NCBI RefSeq assembly: GCF_024171945.1
Contig: NZ_JAMTCR010000008.1
Location: 168,089 to 232,088 of the forward strand
Length of the DNA: 64,000 bases
Reading direction: 5' to 3'
Source of the DNA: Actinokineospora globicatena
Lineage (GTDB): Bacteria > Actinomycetota > Actinomycetes > Mycobacteriales > Pseudonocardiaceae
Within the stretch, counting starts at the first letter, position 1; each line of letters starts with the position of its first letter. Below the pieces are notes generated by a model. It searched no databases. It saw only the letters and a list, made by a program, of their open reading frames with translations, and had not been told where the DNA came from. Shown here piece by piece: positions 1 to 7,777 of this stretch. Made by a program: the position numbers and the translations under genes.

Positions 1-1
1 C

Positions 2-232
2 GGCCAGTGTGTGGCCATCGCCGACCCGCTCTCCCCGGAGCACAACGGGGTGGTGTTCCGCCCGCTGGCGGGTGACCCGGTGTGCGGCAGGCTCGACCTG
101 GCCTGGGTCGACCAGTGCCCGGTCCCGGCCGACCTGCTGCACCGGGTGGTCGCCGAGGAGTACCGGGCGATGGTCGAGCGGACCGCCGGGTACCGCCGCT
201 GGTGGGCCGACCACGGCCGCATCCTGGCCTGA
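2..232 (+). CDS. C-terminal fragment of a LysR-family-like regulator (partial)
   Basis: The reading frame is open from the left edge, so only the last 76 residues are visible and the start lies outside the window. The segment GVVFRPL followed by a short strand ending in DLAWV resembles the last strands of the effector-binding domain of LysR-type transcriptional regulators, where a conserved 'R-P-L' turn precedes a hydrophobic strand. The terminal helix (EEYRAMVERTAGYRRWW) would close the domain. No HTH is visible because it would lie upstream. It ends 124 bp before the next gene. The family call rests on a short motif and could be wrong. Confidence 0.45.
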   Translation, partial: GQCVAIADPLSPEHNGVVFRPLAGDPVCGRLDLAWVDQCPVPADLLHRVVAEEYRAMVERTAGYRRWWADHGRILA

Positions 233-356
233 TGCCCGGGCTGATCTGGTCCGATACCGGTCTGGCCCGCGCGAACCGGTTCGTTCCCGGTTCACCGGAC
301 CGCGGTGTGGGTACTGTGGGAATGACCGGTTTGTCCTACAACGAGGGGATTTCCCC

Positions 357-530
357 GTGGCTCACGACCCCACCGCCCGCCGTCCGCTGCGCCTGCTCGC
401 CGTCGTGGGTGCCCTGGCGATGCTGCCGCTGCTGGCCGCCTGCGGTGATGACGACGACGATGACGGTGATGACGACGACAGCCTGCGGTCGACCGCCCGC
501 CCGGCCGCCGTCCTGGTCATCGCCGACTGA
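357..530 (+). CDS. very small Asp-rich lipoprotein
   Basis: A 57-residue protein beginning at GTG 357, preceded by an AGGGG ribosome binding site about ten bases upstream. The N-terminus has two arginines, a hydrophobic stretch (LLAVVGALAML) and a lipobox LAAC, so it should be exported, lipid-modified at Cys29 and cleaved by signal peptidase II. Right after the cysteine come eleven residues that are all Asp apart from one Gly, then a short tail of about 20 residues. The mature peptide is therefore only about 29 residues, strongly acidic at its membrane end. I do not recognise a family. It could bind divalent cations or be a surface spacer. The tail faces the convergent propeller gene that ends at 540. 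Confidence 0.6.
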   Translation: MAHDPTARRPLRLLAVVGALAMLPLLAACGDDDDDDGDDDDSLRSTARPAAVLVIAD

Positions 531-539
531 CCCCGGGGT

Positions 540-2162
540 TCAGCCGGGGAAGCCCAGGACGGCGGGATCGCCCCGTCGCACCACGGCGATGAACCCCGGC
601 GCGGGGAACACCCCGGCCGCGCGGAACGGGGACCGGTAGTCGCCCGAGCCGTGCGTGCCGGGGAGCGCGGTCCAACCGGGGACGCTCGTGCTGTCAGCGG
701 TAGTGCTGTCGCCTGTGGTGCTGTCACCGGTAGTGCTGCTGAGCTCTTGCCACGCGAGGTCGGCGGTCGTGTCGGTGAAGCACAACCGCAGCACGGTGTT
801 CGCCGTCGTGGCCACCGTCCGGCGACCCGCGCAGGGCGGCATCGTCACCGCGGTGACGGAGCCAGTCGCCGGGTCGACGGTGTTCGACGACAGCACTTTC
901 CCGTCGGGCGACTGCTCCTCGCCGATCACGACCGGTCCCGCGTTCGCCCACAACCACCGGCCCCGCAACGCTTCCGCGCCCACGGTCACGCCGTCGCCGG
1001 TGCGCACGACCTCCCGGCTGCCCGCGAGGTTGTCGATCGAGACCGCCCGCCCGTCGGAGGTCCGGTTGACCAGGAAGTGCGTGCTCTTGCCCGGTGCCAC
1101 GGGGAACAGTCGCTGCCAGCGCTGTACCCCGTCGCGGTCGCCCAGCGCCGCGACTCCCCAGGAATCCCCGCAGCTCAACGACACGATGACCACGTCGGTG
1201 CCCGACTCGTGCACACCCCAGGGCGACAGGCAGCCCGCGGGCGCGCGCCACGTCCACAGGTGTTGACCGCCGCGGAGATCGGTGCCGTGGACGCGGAAGT
1301 CCAGCGTCCCATCGGGTTGTTCGAGGCGTTCGGCCACGGGCAGCACGGTCGTGGAGGGCCGCGGGTCCAGATCGCTGTGGTCGTCGCCTGGCCATTCGCG
1401 CACCACGGCTCCGGTCGCCGCGTCGAGCAGCACGTGGAGTTCACCATCGCGTGCATGCGGCCCGCCGCCGCTGAACGTGGTCACCACCAAGGCCTGGTCA
1501 GGCGTGGTCACCAGTGAGGTCACCCGGGTACCCGCACGCCCGTAGTGCCACTGCCGCCGACCCCCGGGACCAACGCTGACGACCTTGCCGCCATCGGTGC
1601 CGACCACGAGCCCGGTGCCAGCGGCCACTGCCTCCACCACCGGCGCGTCCGCGACCCACCGCCAAGGCTCGCCTTCCGACCGCTCCGCCACCGGCAGCCG
1701 CACGCCTGCCGCGACCGTGTGCCCGTCGACAGCCACAGCGGCCGGGATGGGCTGCACACCGAATCCCGCTGCCGCCACCACAAGCACCGCTACCCCGGTC
1801 CGCACCCATCCGCCGAGCCGTCTGGTCAGCGCCCCCGCGAGCGTCGCCACCGCGCCGACCAGCAGAACTACCGAGGACGGCCCCGCTACCCCTGACTCCA
1901 GATCGGTGACGACCAGGTATCCGGCATGGCCCGTCGCCGCTATCGCCAGCACCAACCCGCTCCGGCGCGCACCCCACAACACCACCAGCGCCGCCACGGC
2001 TACCCCGGCGACACCGACCCCACCCCACGTCCCGTCCTGCCGACCGACCCCGCCGTCGAGCAGCATCGACACACCGGCCCACACCAACCCCGCCACCGCG
2101 AACCCCGCGCCCACCACACCCCCTCGACGCCGGGCATCCCGATCTGGTTCCCGGATCGCCAT
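540..2162 (-). CDS. membrane-anchored PQQ-like beta-propeller protein
   Basis: A 540-residue protein with about five hydrophobic helices in the first 140 residues (for example AGFAVAGLVWAGVSMLL and VLLVGAVATLAGAL), then a long extracytoplasmic domain. That domain has repeated blades of the type 'GTDGGKVVSVGPGGRRQWHYG' split over positions 180-215 and 'DAATGAVVREW' at about 250, the pattern of PQQ/WD40-like propellers. Near residue 490 there is a small low-complexity run with three copies of STTGD/STTAD. Function is unknown; such proteins often act as surface sensors or binding scaffolds. The start is an ATG 46 bp from the divergent methyltransferase start, without a clear ribosome binding site, so a start further in is possible. 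Confidence 0.7.
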   Translation of the reverse strand: MAIREPDRDARRRGGVVGAGFAVAGLVWAGVSMLLDGGVGRQDGTWGGVGVAGVAVAALVVLWGARRSGLVLAIAATGHAGYLVVTDLESGVAGPSSVVLLVGAVATLAGALTRRLGGWVRTGVAVLVVAAAGFGVQPIPAAVAVDGHTVAAGVRLPVAERSEGEPWRWVADAPVVEAVAAGTGLVVGTDGGKVVSVGPGGRRQWHYGRAGTRVTSLVTTPDQALVVTTFSGGGPHARDGELHVLLDAATGAVVREWPGDDHSDLDPRPSTTVLPVAERLEQPDGTLDFRVHGTDLRGGQHLWTWRAPAGCLSPWGVHESGTDVVIVSLSCGDSWGVAALGDRDGVQRWQRLFPVAPGKSTHFLVNRTSDGRAVSIDNLAGSREVVRTGDGVTVGAEALRGRWLWANAGPVVIGEEQSPDGKVLSSNTVDPATGSVTAVTMPPCAGRRTVATTANTVLRLCFTDTTADLAWQELSSTTGDSTTGDSTTADSTSVPGWTALPGTHGSGDYRSPFRAAGVFPAPGFIAVVRRGDPAVLGFPG

Positions 2163-2208
2163 AGGTGGCGGAGTCGATCGACGCGGACGGGTGTGCGACG
2201 GTGGGCCG

Positions 2209-2751
2209 GTGACGTGGAACGGCGAGGACTACCAGCGGCGGTTCGACACCCTGGCCGAGAGCGGCCAGGACGTGCACGGGGAAGCCGTGTTCGTGCTCGG
2301 CTACCGGCCCGGGTCGGTGCTGGACGCGGGCTGCGGCACCGGGCGCGTGGGTATCGAGCTGGCCCGGCACGGAGTGGAGGTCGAGGGGGTCGACGTCGAC
2401 GAGTCGATGCTCGCGGTGGCGGGGGAGCGCGCGCCCCAGGTGCGGTGGCACTGCCGGGACCTGGTGGGGCTCGACCTCGGGCGGGACTTCGACGTCGTCG
2501 TCATGGCGGGCAACGTCCCGCTGTTCACCCCACCCGGGACCCAGGCCCAGCTCGTCGCCGGGGTCGCCGGGCACGTCGCGCCGGGGGGCGTGCTCATCGC
2601 CGGGTTCTCCCTGGACCGGGGCTACACCACGGCCGACTACGACGAGCACTGCGCCGCCGCGGGGCTCACGGCTACCGAGCGGTACGCCACGTGGGCCAAG
2701 GACCCGTTCGACGGCGGCGACTACGCGGTCTCGGTCCACCGAGCCGGGTAG
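2209..2751 (+). CDS. class I SAM-dependent methyltransferase
   Basis: A 180-residue small-molecule type methyltransferase. Motif I is VLDAGCGTGR, followed by an acidic residue at the end of strand 2 (VEGVDVDESML), a third motif around WHCRDLVGLDL, and the post-motif GGVLIAGFSL. The length is that of a bare Rossmann domain (Methyltransf_25/11 type) with no substrate-recognition extension, so the acceptor cannot be guessed. The frame is open upstream, but the first sensible start is GTG 2209 (VTWNGEDYQ), only 46 bp from the divergent propeller gene, which leaves room for a compact bidirectional promoter. It ends just before a strong hairpin. Confidence 0.8.
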   Translation: MTWNGEDYQRRFDTLAESGQDVHGEAVFVLGYRPGSVLDAGCGTGRVGIELARHGVEVEGVDVDESMLAVAGERAPQVRWHCRDLVGLDLGRDFDVVVMAGNVPLFTPPGTQAQLVAGVAGHVAPGGVLIAGFSLDRGYTTADYDEHCAAAGLTATERYATWAKDPFDGGDYAVSVHRAG

Positions 2752-2771
2752 TCGACCCGCCTGTCACGGGC

Positions 2772-2809
2772 GCCCCGGGTGGCTGGGCCGCGAACAGCCC
2801 AGCCGGGGC
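2772..2809. terminator. bidirectional hairpin terminator
   Basis: The two convergent genes ending at 2751 and 2816 are separated by a stem in which GCCCC-GGGT-GGCTGGGC pairs with GCCCAGCC-GGGGC around an eight-base loop, with a small bulge. Its position between two stop codons and its stability point to a shared terminator. Confidence 0.6.
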
Positions 2810-2815
2810 ACGACG

Positions 2816-3766
2816 TCAGTTCGCGGCGAGCCGGGCCAGGCGGCGGTCGTCGGGCCAGCGCACGTCGCGCGCCCAGCCGAACCGCTCGAAGACCCAGATG
2901 ACCCTGGCCGAGATGTCGACCTGGCCGCGGCGCACGCCGTGCCGGGCCGAGGTGGGGTCGGCGTGGTGCAGGTTGTGCCACGACTCGCCCATGGACAGGA
3001 TCGCCAGCGGCCAGAAGTTCGCCGACTTGTCCCGGCTGGCGAACGGGCGGTCACCGACCATGTGGCAGACCGAGTTGACCGACCAGGTCACGTGGTGCTG
3101 GAAGGCGACCCTGGCCAGCCCGGCCCACAGGAACGCGCTCAGCGCGCCCCACCACGACCAGGTGATCAGACCGCCGAGCAGCGCGGGCAGGCCGACGCTG
3201 AGGGTGACCCACAGCGGGAACAGGTTGTCGACCGCGCGCAGGTCCGCGTCCGCGGCCAGGTCCGGGGCGAAGCGGTCGACGTTGGTGCGGTCGCGGCCGA
3301 ACAACCACCCCATGTGCGCGTGCCAGAACCCGCGCAGCAACGCCATCGGCGACGTGCCGAACAGCCACGGCGAGTGCGGGTCACCGGCGCGGTCGGAGAA
3401 CGCGTGGTGGCGGCGGTGGTCGGCGACCCAGGTGATCACCGAGCCCTGCGCGGCCAGCCCACCGGCCACCGCGAGCGCGATCCGCAGGCCGCGGTTGGCC
3501 TTGAACGCGCCGTGGGTGAAGTAGCGGTGGTAGCCGACCGTGATGCCCAGCGTCGACACCGCGTAGAAGACCGTCGCGATGCCGATGTCCACCCAGCTCA
3601 CGCCCCAGCCCCAGATCGCGGCGGGCACCACCGCCAGCAGCGCCAGGAACGGGATGATCAGGAAGACCCGGATCGTCACCAGCTCGGCGCGGCCCGCCTG
3701 CTCGGCCAGGATCGGTTTCTTCGGCCGCGGGGTGTCGACCGGGGGGCTGGGTGTCGCTGTGGTCAT
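2816..3766 (-). CDS. acyl-CoA desaturase (delta-9 type fatty acid desaturase)
   Basis: A 316-residue integral membrane di-iron desaturase that introduces a double bond into acyl chains using O2 and electrons from a reductase or ferredoxin. The three histidine boxes are present: HRYFTH (80-85), HRRHH (117-121) and HNLHH (264-268), plus the HHAFSD context typical of stearoyl-CoA desaturases. Hydrophobic helices lie at about 30-52, 57-75, 95-113 and 185-225. The start is ATG 3766, chosen because GAGGCGAG lies just upstream; the frame is open further but the extension is Pro/Arg-rich and not protein-like. It probably sets membrane fluidity, and a second, different desaturase lies at 7778. Confidence 0.9.
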   Translation of the reverse strand: MTTATPSPPVDTPRPKKPILAEQAGRAELVTIRVFLIIPFLALLAVVPAAIWGWGVSWVDIGIATVFYAVSTLGITVGYHRYFTHGAFKANRGLRIALAVAGGLAAQGSVITWVADHRRHHAFSDRAGDPHSPWLFGTSPMALLRGFWHAHMGWLFGRDRTNVDRFAPDLAADADLRAVDNLFPLWVTLSVGLPALLGGLITWSWWGALSAFLWAGLARVAFQHHVTWSVNSVCHMVGDRPFASRDKSANFWPLAILSMGESWHNLHHADPTSARHGVRRGQVDISARVIWVFERFGWARDVRWPDDRRLARLAAN

Positions 3767-4379
3767 ATCTCGCCTCGGGATTCGGGGTGGACGAGCGGTT
3801 CCGCGCGTGGTCGCGCGGCTGCCCGGTGCGGGCAGCGCTCGGTGGGGTCGAACGGGGGTGGTCCGACGTCCGGTGGCCGTGGTGGACGTAGCGAGCACGT
3901 GACCGACCGGACGCGAGTGGCGGGGCGCTGCCGGGATCCACCCGGCCGGTGCTGCGCCGTGGCACCGCCTGTCACTGATGACGGTACGCGGCCGGGGGCC
4001 AACCGACCATGTCGCTGAGCGCGGCGGCGCGGTCGACACGCGGTGATGACCGCTCCGACCTGCGGTTCTCGGGCGACGTGCAGGTCGTCACCCCCATTCG
4101 GGCCGCCGGTGGGGTAAGCTTGGCCCAAGGGCGCACCACTGGCAGGCTTCACCCAGCAGGACTCCAACCAGGTGCGATACCCGGCTCGTCCGACCCACCT
4201 GGGCTCGGGGCCGCACCGGCTCACACCGCCGGGCGCCGACCGCACTCCCCGCATTCCCCGGCCGCCACCACGCGCACGGTCCGCATCGCGGACGTGCCCC
4301 CGAGGCCCGCGGCCCCTTCCCGAGCCACGCGCGGCCCGCCGCGCCGCTGGCCCACAGCCAGGAGGCTGGCCGCATCCAC
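3767..4379. other. divergent intergenic region, 613 bp
   Basis: This stretch separates the desaturase from the divergent DUF6292-type gene and must hold both promoters. I see no convincing small gene, RNA gene or long repeat. A TAAGCT hexamer near 4115 could be a -10 box for the rightward gene, and AGGAGG at 4361-4366 is a good ribosome binding sequence, though rather far (about 13 bases) from the ATG at 4380. Confidence 0.4.
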
Positions 4380-4967
4380 ATGACACGCACCGAAGCACAC
4401 CGCGACACCGCCCAGCGCGACACCGCTCGCGCGACCACCGGCCAGGCCCAGCGCAACCCGCTGCGCCGCGAGCACCGGGCCACCGAACCGGGTTCGGCAG
4501 GCGCGCCGCTGCAGCGGACCGCGCTCGAGCGCCGCCCGGCCACCGCGCCGAGGCGCTCGGTGACCCCGCCGACCGACATCGCGCACGCCCTGGCCGACGC
4601 CCTGCGCGGCTACGTCAAGGCCGTCGCGGTCGCGCTCGGGGTGCCCGCGGAGGGCGTGACCTGCGAGGTCACCGACACGGTCACCGCCTACCTGGCGCTC
4701 GGCCACCGCGCCACGGCGTTCCCGGACCGCGACGTGATGCTGGTGTGGGACGCGCGCGGCTGGTCGGTGTCGCTGGAGACCGACCCGGGCGAGCGGCCGA
4801 TCGTGTTGTCCGCCTCGACCGGTGACCTCGTGCCCGACCCGGCCACCGTCGCCGGGTTCGTGTCCATCGCCCTGGCCAGGCGCACCGCCCGGCCCGCCAG
4901 CCCCGCCACCACCGAGCCGCTCGACTGGACCCAGGTCGTCGAGCGCATGCGCGGTCATGGCCGCTGA
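4380..4967 (+). CDS. DUF6292-like hypothetical protein
   Basis: A 195-residue protein with a disordered, Arg/Thr/Gln-rich N-terminal third (to about residue 65) and a compact C-terminal domain. The core GYVKAVAVALGVP followed by TVTAYLALGHRATAFPDRD and LVWDARGWSVSLET is the pattern I associate with actinobacterial DUF6292 proteins, in which a short helix is followed by beta strands with a conserved 'W-D-x-x-x-G-W' strand. Family function is unknown; members often sit near signalling or antibiotic-related genes. The start is ATG 4380. The next small gene begins 46 bp downstream and is probably cotranscribed. Confidence 0.6.
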   Translation: MTRTEAHRDTAQRDTARATTGQAQRNPLRREHRATEPGSAGAPLQRTALERRPATAPRRSVTPPTDIAHALADALRGYVKAVAVALGVPAEGVTCEVTDTVTAYLALGHRATAFPDRDVMLVWDARGWSVSLETDPGERPIVLSASTGDLVPDPATVAGFVSIALARRTARPASPATTEPLDWTQVVERMRGHGR

Positions 4968-5013
4968 GCGAACCCCCACCAGACCAGGATCCACCGTGAG
5001 ACAAGAGGAACCC

Positions 5014-5193
5014 ATGACGCCTGTGACAGCACCGAACGAGGGCCGCACCGCCCCCGTCCTGTTCAGCCACCCCACCACCGAGGAGCGGGCGGTGACCAGG
5101 AACCCCGGCAGCGTCGAGGTGCCCCGCTTCGAGTCCTCATCGGACACCCACGCGCCCGCGCCGCGGCACCCGGACCACTACCCGGCCCCCTGA
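5014..5193 (+). CDS. small hypothetical protein
   Basis: A 59-residue Pro/Thr-rich peptide starting at ATG 5014, with AGAGGAA four bases upstream. A GTG at 4996 is in frame but lacks this signal. The sequence (MTPVTAPNEGRTAPVLFSH...) has no hydrophobic segment and no recognisable fold, and looks intrinsically disordered. It follows the DUF6292-like gene closely in the same direction. Third codon positions are GC-rich, which supports coding, but a chance frame cannot be excluded. Confidence 0.4.
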   Translation: MTPVTAPNEGRTAPVLFSHPTTEERAVTRNPGSVEVPRFESSSDTHAPAPRHPDHYPAP

Positions 5194-5351
5194 GATCCGA
5201 AGTGGACTGAGCGTCCGGCCCGCTGGGACCACTGGGGTCTCCCACCGAGCTGTGCTCCCGGTGCCGCGCGGGCGGCGCGGCACCGGGAGAGAACCCGGGG
5301 CTGAGAACGCCCGCGCCTCGCGTGCCGATGCCCGCGTGACCCGAGCCGCGC

Positions 5352-5518
5352 GAACACCACCGCGGCCGTGACAACGCCCCCGCGCCGGGTAGAGATCCGC
5401 TGTGCTGTGCGGAAGTACCACGGCAGGGCGCAGAAACACCACGGCGTAGTGCGGAAACACCCCCGCGCATTGCACCGCTCGCGCGGAATACCACCGCGCG
5501 CTGGCGCCACACTGCGAA
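5352..5518 (-). repeat. degenerate short repeat array downstream of csp
   Basis: Six imperfect copies of a motif that reads, on the minus strand, roughly GCSGTGGTGTTTCCGCRC. On the plus strand the copies begin near 5352, 5408, 5429, 5451, 5484 and 5515, so spacing varies (21, 22, 33 and 31 bp between the last five). They lie beyond the csp terminator, between two convergent transcripts. No coding potential is evident. Function is unknown. Confidence 0.5.
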
Positions 5519-5522
5519 AACA

Positions 5523-5560
5523 CCACTGCCCGCCCCCGGAACACCGGGGGCGGGCAGTGG
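5523..5560 (-). terminator. csp transcription terminator
   Basis: A perfect 17-bp stem, CCACTGCCCGCCCCCGG, with a four-base loop, ten bases beyond the csp stop codon. On the minus strand it is followed by TGTTTTC, a weak U-tract. One of the clearest intrinsic terminators in the window. Confidence 0.85.
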
Positions 5561-5569
5561 CACGCGTGC

Positions 5570-5773
5570 TCAGAGAACGCGGACCGAGACCGCTTCCGGG
5601 CCCTTGCGGCCCTCGCCGATCTCGAACTCCACCTGCTGGTCGTTGGCCAGACCCGCGTTGTCGTAGCCCTGGATGGACGAGCGGTGCACGAACAGGTCGA
5701 CGCCACCGCCCGCCGGGGTGATGAAGCCGAAGCCCTTGGTCCCGTTGAACCACTTGATGGTTCCGTTGCTCAT
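5570..5773 (-). CDS. cold-shock domain protein (CspA family)
   Basis: A 67-residue single OB-fold protein that binds single-stranded RNA and DNA and acts as an RNA chaperone. RNP1 (KGFGFI) and RNP2 (DLFVHRSSI) are intact and the length is canonical. The conserved opening GTIKWFNGTKGFGFI is present. Its ATG overlaps the TGA of the upstream small ORF (ATGA), so translation is probably coupled. A strong hairpin ends the transcript directly downstream. Actinomycetes usually carry several csp paralogues, so this one need not be the main cold-inducible copy. Confidence 0.95.
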   Translation of the reverse strand: MSNGTIKWFNGTKGFGFITPAGGGVDLFVHRSSIQGYDNAGLANDQQVEFEIGEGRKGPEAVSVRVL

Positions 5774-6081
5774 CGGCCTACTCCTTGGGTCGACCACGCC
5801 GAGACGGCGCCGGGCTGGGGGCTGTGCACGGGCTGCGGGGCGCTCGGCGCGGGCTCTTGGCCCGCGATGCCCAACATGGACAGCAGCACACCGCGGTCCT
5901 CGGCGTCGAGGGAGTGCACCGCGACCGTGCGCGCCGCGCGCTTGCGCTGCACCGCCTCGGCCTTCTCCGCGGCCGCGCGGCCGTCGGCGAACCCGATCGC
6001 GGCCTTCACCTTGCTCGAGCGCGGCGCGGCGGGGGTGCTCAGTGGTTGGTGTGACGAGGCGAGCTGGTAGTCCGGCGGCAA
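5770..6081 (-). CDS. small hypothetical protein translationally coupled to csp
   Basis: A 103-residue basic protein. The central part (SSKVKAAIGFADGRAAAEK... to VHSLDAEDRGVLLSMLGI, about residues 22-75) has regular helix-like spacing and GC-rich third positions, while the C-terminus is Pro/Gln/Ser-rich. The stop TGA overlaps the csp ATG by the ATGA arrangement, which argues that this is a real translated frame that hands ribosomes to csp. The start is uncertain; TTG 6081 has GGGAG eight bases upstream, whereas the frame upstream to 6252 looks non-coding. No family recognised. Confidence 0.5.
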   Translation of the reverse strand: MPPDYQLASSHQPLSTPAAPRSSKVKAAIGFADGRAAAEKAEAVQRKRAARTVAVHSLDAEDRGVLLSMLGIAGQEPAPSAPQPVHSPQPGAVSAWSTQGVGR

Positions 6082-6291
6082 GCCGGTGCTCCCGTCCCCG
6101 ACCGCGAGAACGGCGGTCGGTCTCAGCCGGGAACCGGGTCCGCTGGGTGCCGACACCTGAGGTACCCCGACCGACCCGACTCTACCGCACCGGGCGCCGC
6201 CAGGACCCGATCCGCGCCGATGACCTGCCCGACCGGGTTGACCTGCGCGCACGGCACCGCGAACCCGCTCACCCGGGCGCCTCCAGGTCGA

Positions 6292-6310
6292 CCTATAGCC
6301 GTTTTATAGG
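6292..6310. promoter_or_regulatory. inverted repeat upstream of the NlpC/P60-like gene
   Basis: CCTATA-gccgttt-TATAGG is a perfect 6-bp dyad in an unusually AT-containing patch of otherwise GC-rich DNA, 107 bp before the NlpC/P60-like start. It could be an operator or part of the promoter. The rest of 6082-6416 shows no gene and no recognised riboswitch. Confidence 0.35.
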
Positions 6311-6416
6311 GACCCGGTCCGGATCTAGAGCCGGGTTAGAGGGCCGCGTCCGATCCTTGGCCGGTGCGAGGGCGAGTGCCTCGTGCGGTGTCCACTCCCG
6401 ATGCGAGGACCGAGCC

Positions 6417-7130
6417 ATGAACGTCAAGCGAACCCTCATCGCCCCGGTGCTGGCGGTCGTCACGGCCGCGCTGACCTTCGGCGGCGTCCTCACCGCGACC
6501 GCCGACAGCGCGCCCGCGCCCGCGGCAGGAAGGTCCGCCATGACCCAGATCAGCAGGAGCGAGGTGCTGGCCCGGGCGCGGTCCTGGGTGGAGCGGGCCG
6601 TGCCCTACAGCAACACCGGGCACACCGACGGGTACCGCCAGGACTGCTCCGGGTTCGTCGCGATGGTGTGGGGCCTCGGGGACAACCCGTCCACCCGGAT
6701 GCTGTCCGGCCGCGCCACCCCGGTCGATAAGGCGGGGCTGCGGCCCGGCGACATCCTGCTCTGGGTGAACCCGGACCCCACCGAGTTCGGGCACGTCCGG
6801 GTGTTCGGCGGCTGGACCGACCCGGCCCAGACTGGCTACTGGGTCTACGAGCAGACCCCCGTCCAGGCGGTGTACCGGGAGTACACCTGGACGGACACCG
6901 CGGCGGACTACGTCCCGTACCGGGGGAACACCGTCGTCGACGACACCCCGACCACGTCCACACCGAGTGACTCGCCCACCGGGGTCCCGGCACCACCGAG
7001 CGACCCGACCGTGGAGGTCACGCCGCCCACCCGGACCCCGACGCCGTCGTCGGCGGCACCCGTCCCGGACGGTGGGGAGTTGGTTCAACCGCAACGGATC
7101 GAGCAGCCCGTGGCGGGGGTGCTGTCCTGA
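6417..7130 (+). CDS. secreted NlpC/P60-like cysteine peptidase
   Basis: A 237-residue exported protein. Residues 1-30 form a signal peptide (VKRTLIAPVLAVVTAALTFGG... with ATADSA before the likely cleavage site). The catalytic domain contains RQDCSGFVAMVWG with Cys77 as nucleophile, and GHVRVFGGW with His126; E145 in YWVYEQ may be the third residue. This is the layout of NlpC/P60 or related CHAP-like hydrolases that cut peptide bonds in cell-wall muropeptides. From about residue 175 the protein is a Pro/Thr/Ser linker (TSTPSDSPTG, TPPTRTPTPSS), perhaps for wall association. Start ATG 6417 follows GCGAGGAC. Other cysteine amidases share the motif, so the exact bond cleaved is open. Confidence 0.75.
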   Translation: MNVKRTLIAPVLAVVTAALTFGGVLTATADSAPAPAAGRSAMTQISRSEVLARARSWVERAVPYSNTGHTDGYRQDCSGFVAMVWGLGDNPSTRMLSGRATPVDKAGLRPGDILLWVNPDPTEFGHVRVFGGWTDPAQTGYWVYEQTPVQAVYREYTWTDTAADYVPYRGNTVVDDTPTTSTPSDSPTGVPAPPSDPTVEVTPPTRTPTPSSAAPVPDGGELVQPQRIEQPVAGVLS

Positions 7131-7262
7131 CCCGACTCACCCCCACCGCGGCGTCGTACCTGGTGGTACCAGGCGGACTCGGGTACGGCCTCGCCGCGTC
7201 GGCATGGGGGGAATGCGTGGTATAGCCTCAGCGGTGAGCCCCACCGCAGAGAGGGGGCACCC

Positions 7263-7589
7263 GTGACCGATACGTCAGCCACCGGGCCCGTACTGTCGAC
7301 TCCACACCCCGCGGAGCCCACTCCGCCGAACGCCGCGGAGCTGCCCACCCCAGTCCCGGTCCGCGCGGCATCGGTCGCCGCCTTGGTCGTGGCCGCCGTG
7401 CTCGTCGCCGTGGTGCTCGTGCTCACCTCGAGCGGTGCCCAGCCCGCCCCCCTCGCACCCAGCGCCGCCGACGTGGCCCCGCCTGCGGTGGCCCTGCTGG
7501 TCGCCGCCGGTGTGCTGCTCGGCGCGCGCGCCCGCTCACCGCGGACCTGGTTCCCCCGGCGCCGGGTACGCCCCGCCCTGCCCAGCTGA
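7263..7589 (+). CDS. small membrane protein with two transmembrane helices
   Basis: A 108-residue protein starting at GTG 7263, preceded by GAGAGGGGG. Residues 1-33 are Pro/Thr-rich. Two hydrophobic helices follow, ASVAALVVAAVLVAVVLVL and PPAVALLVAAGVLLGA, joined by a short Ala/Pro loop, and the C-terminus is strongly basic (RSPRTWFPRRRVRP), which should keep it cytoplasmic. An extended -10-like TGGTATAGCCT lies at 7218-7228. No family recognised. The gap to the desaturase at 7778 is 188 bp. Confidence 0.6.
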   Translation: MTDTSATGPVLSTPHPAEPTPPNAAELPTPVPVRAASVAALVVAAVLVAVVLVLTSSGAQPAPLAPSAADVAPPAVALLVAAGVLLGARARSPRTWFPRRRVRPALPS

Positions 7590-7777
7590 CCCCGCGCGGC
7601 GACACCCCGCTGACGTCGTCGTTGCCCCGGTGCTCCCGCCGGATGAACACCACGCCCCCGTCCACTCCCGGGTCCCGGACGCTGACCCCGGTGGTGGAAG
7701 GTTTGTCCAGACCTCGCTTGCCAGCGCGGCACCACCGCAGGCCGCGCTGAGCGCCCACCGAAAGAAATGACCACACC

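Noticed and set aside
1498..2739. 413-residue minus-strand frame over the methyltransferase
   Set aside because: It runs antisense through the clear methyltransferase motif VLDAGCGTGR and out of frame through the propeller gene; it has no recognisable features.
6082..6416. c-di-AMP (ydaO-type) riboswitch before the NlpC/P60-like gene
   Set aside because: This class often precedes actinobacterial wall hydrolases, but I could not find its conserved blocks in the leader.
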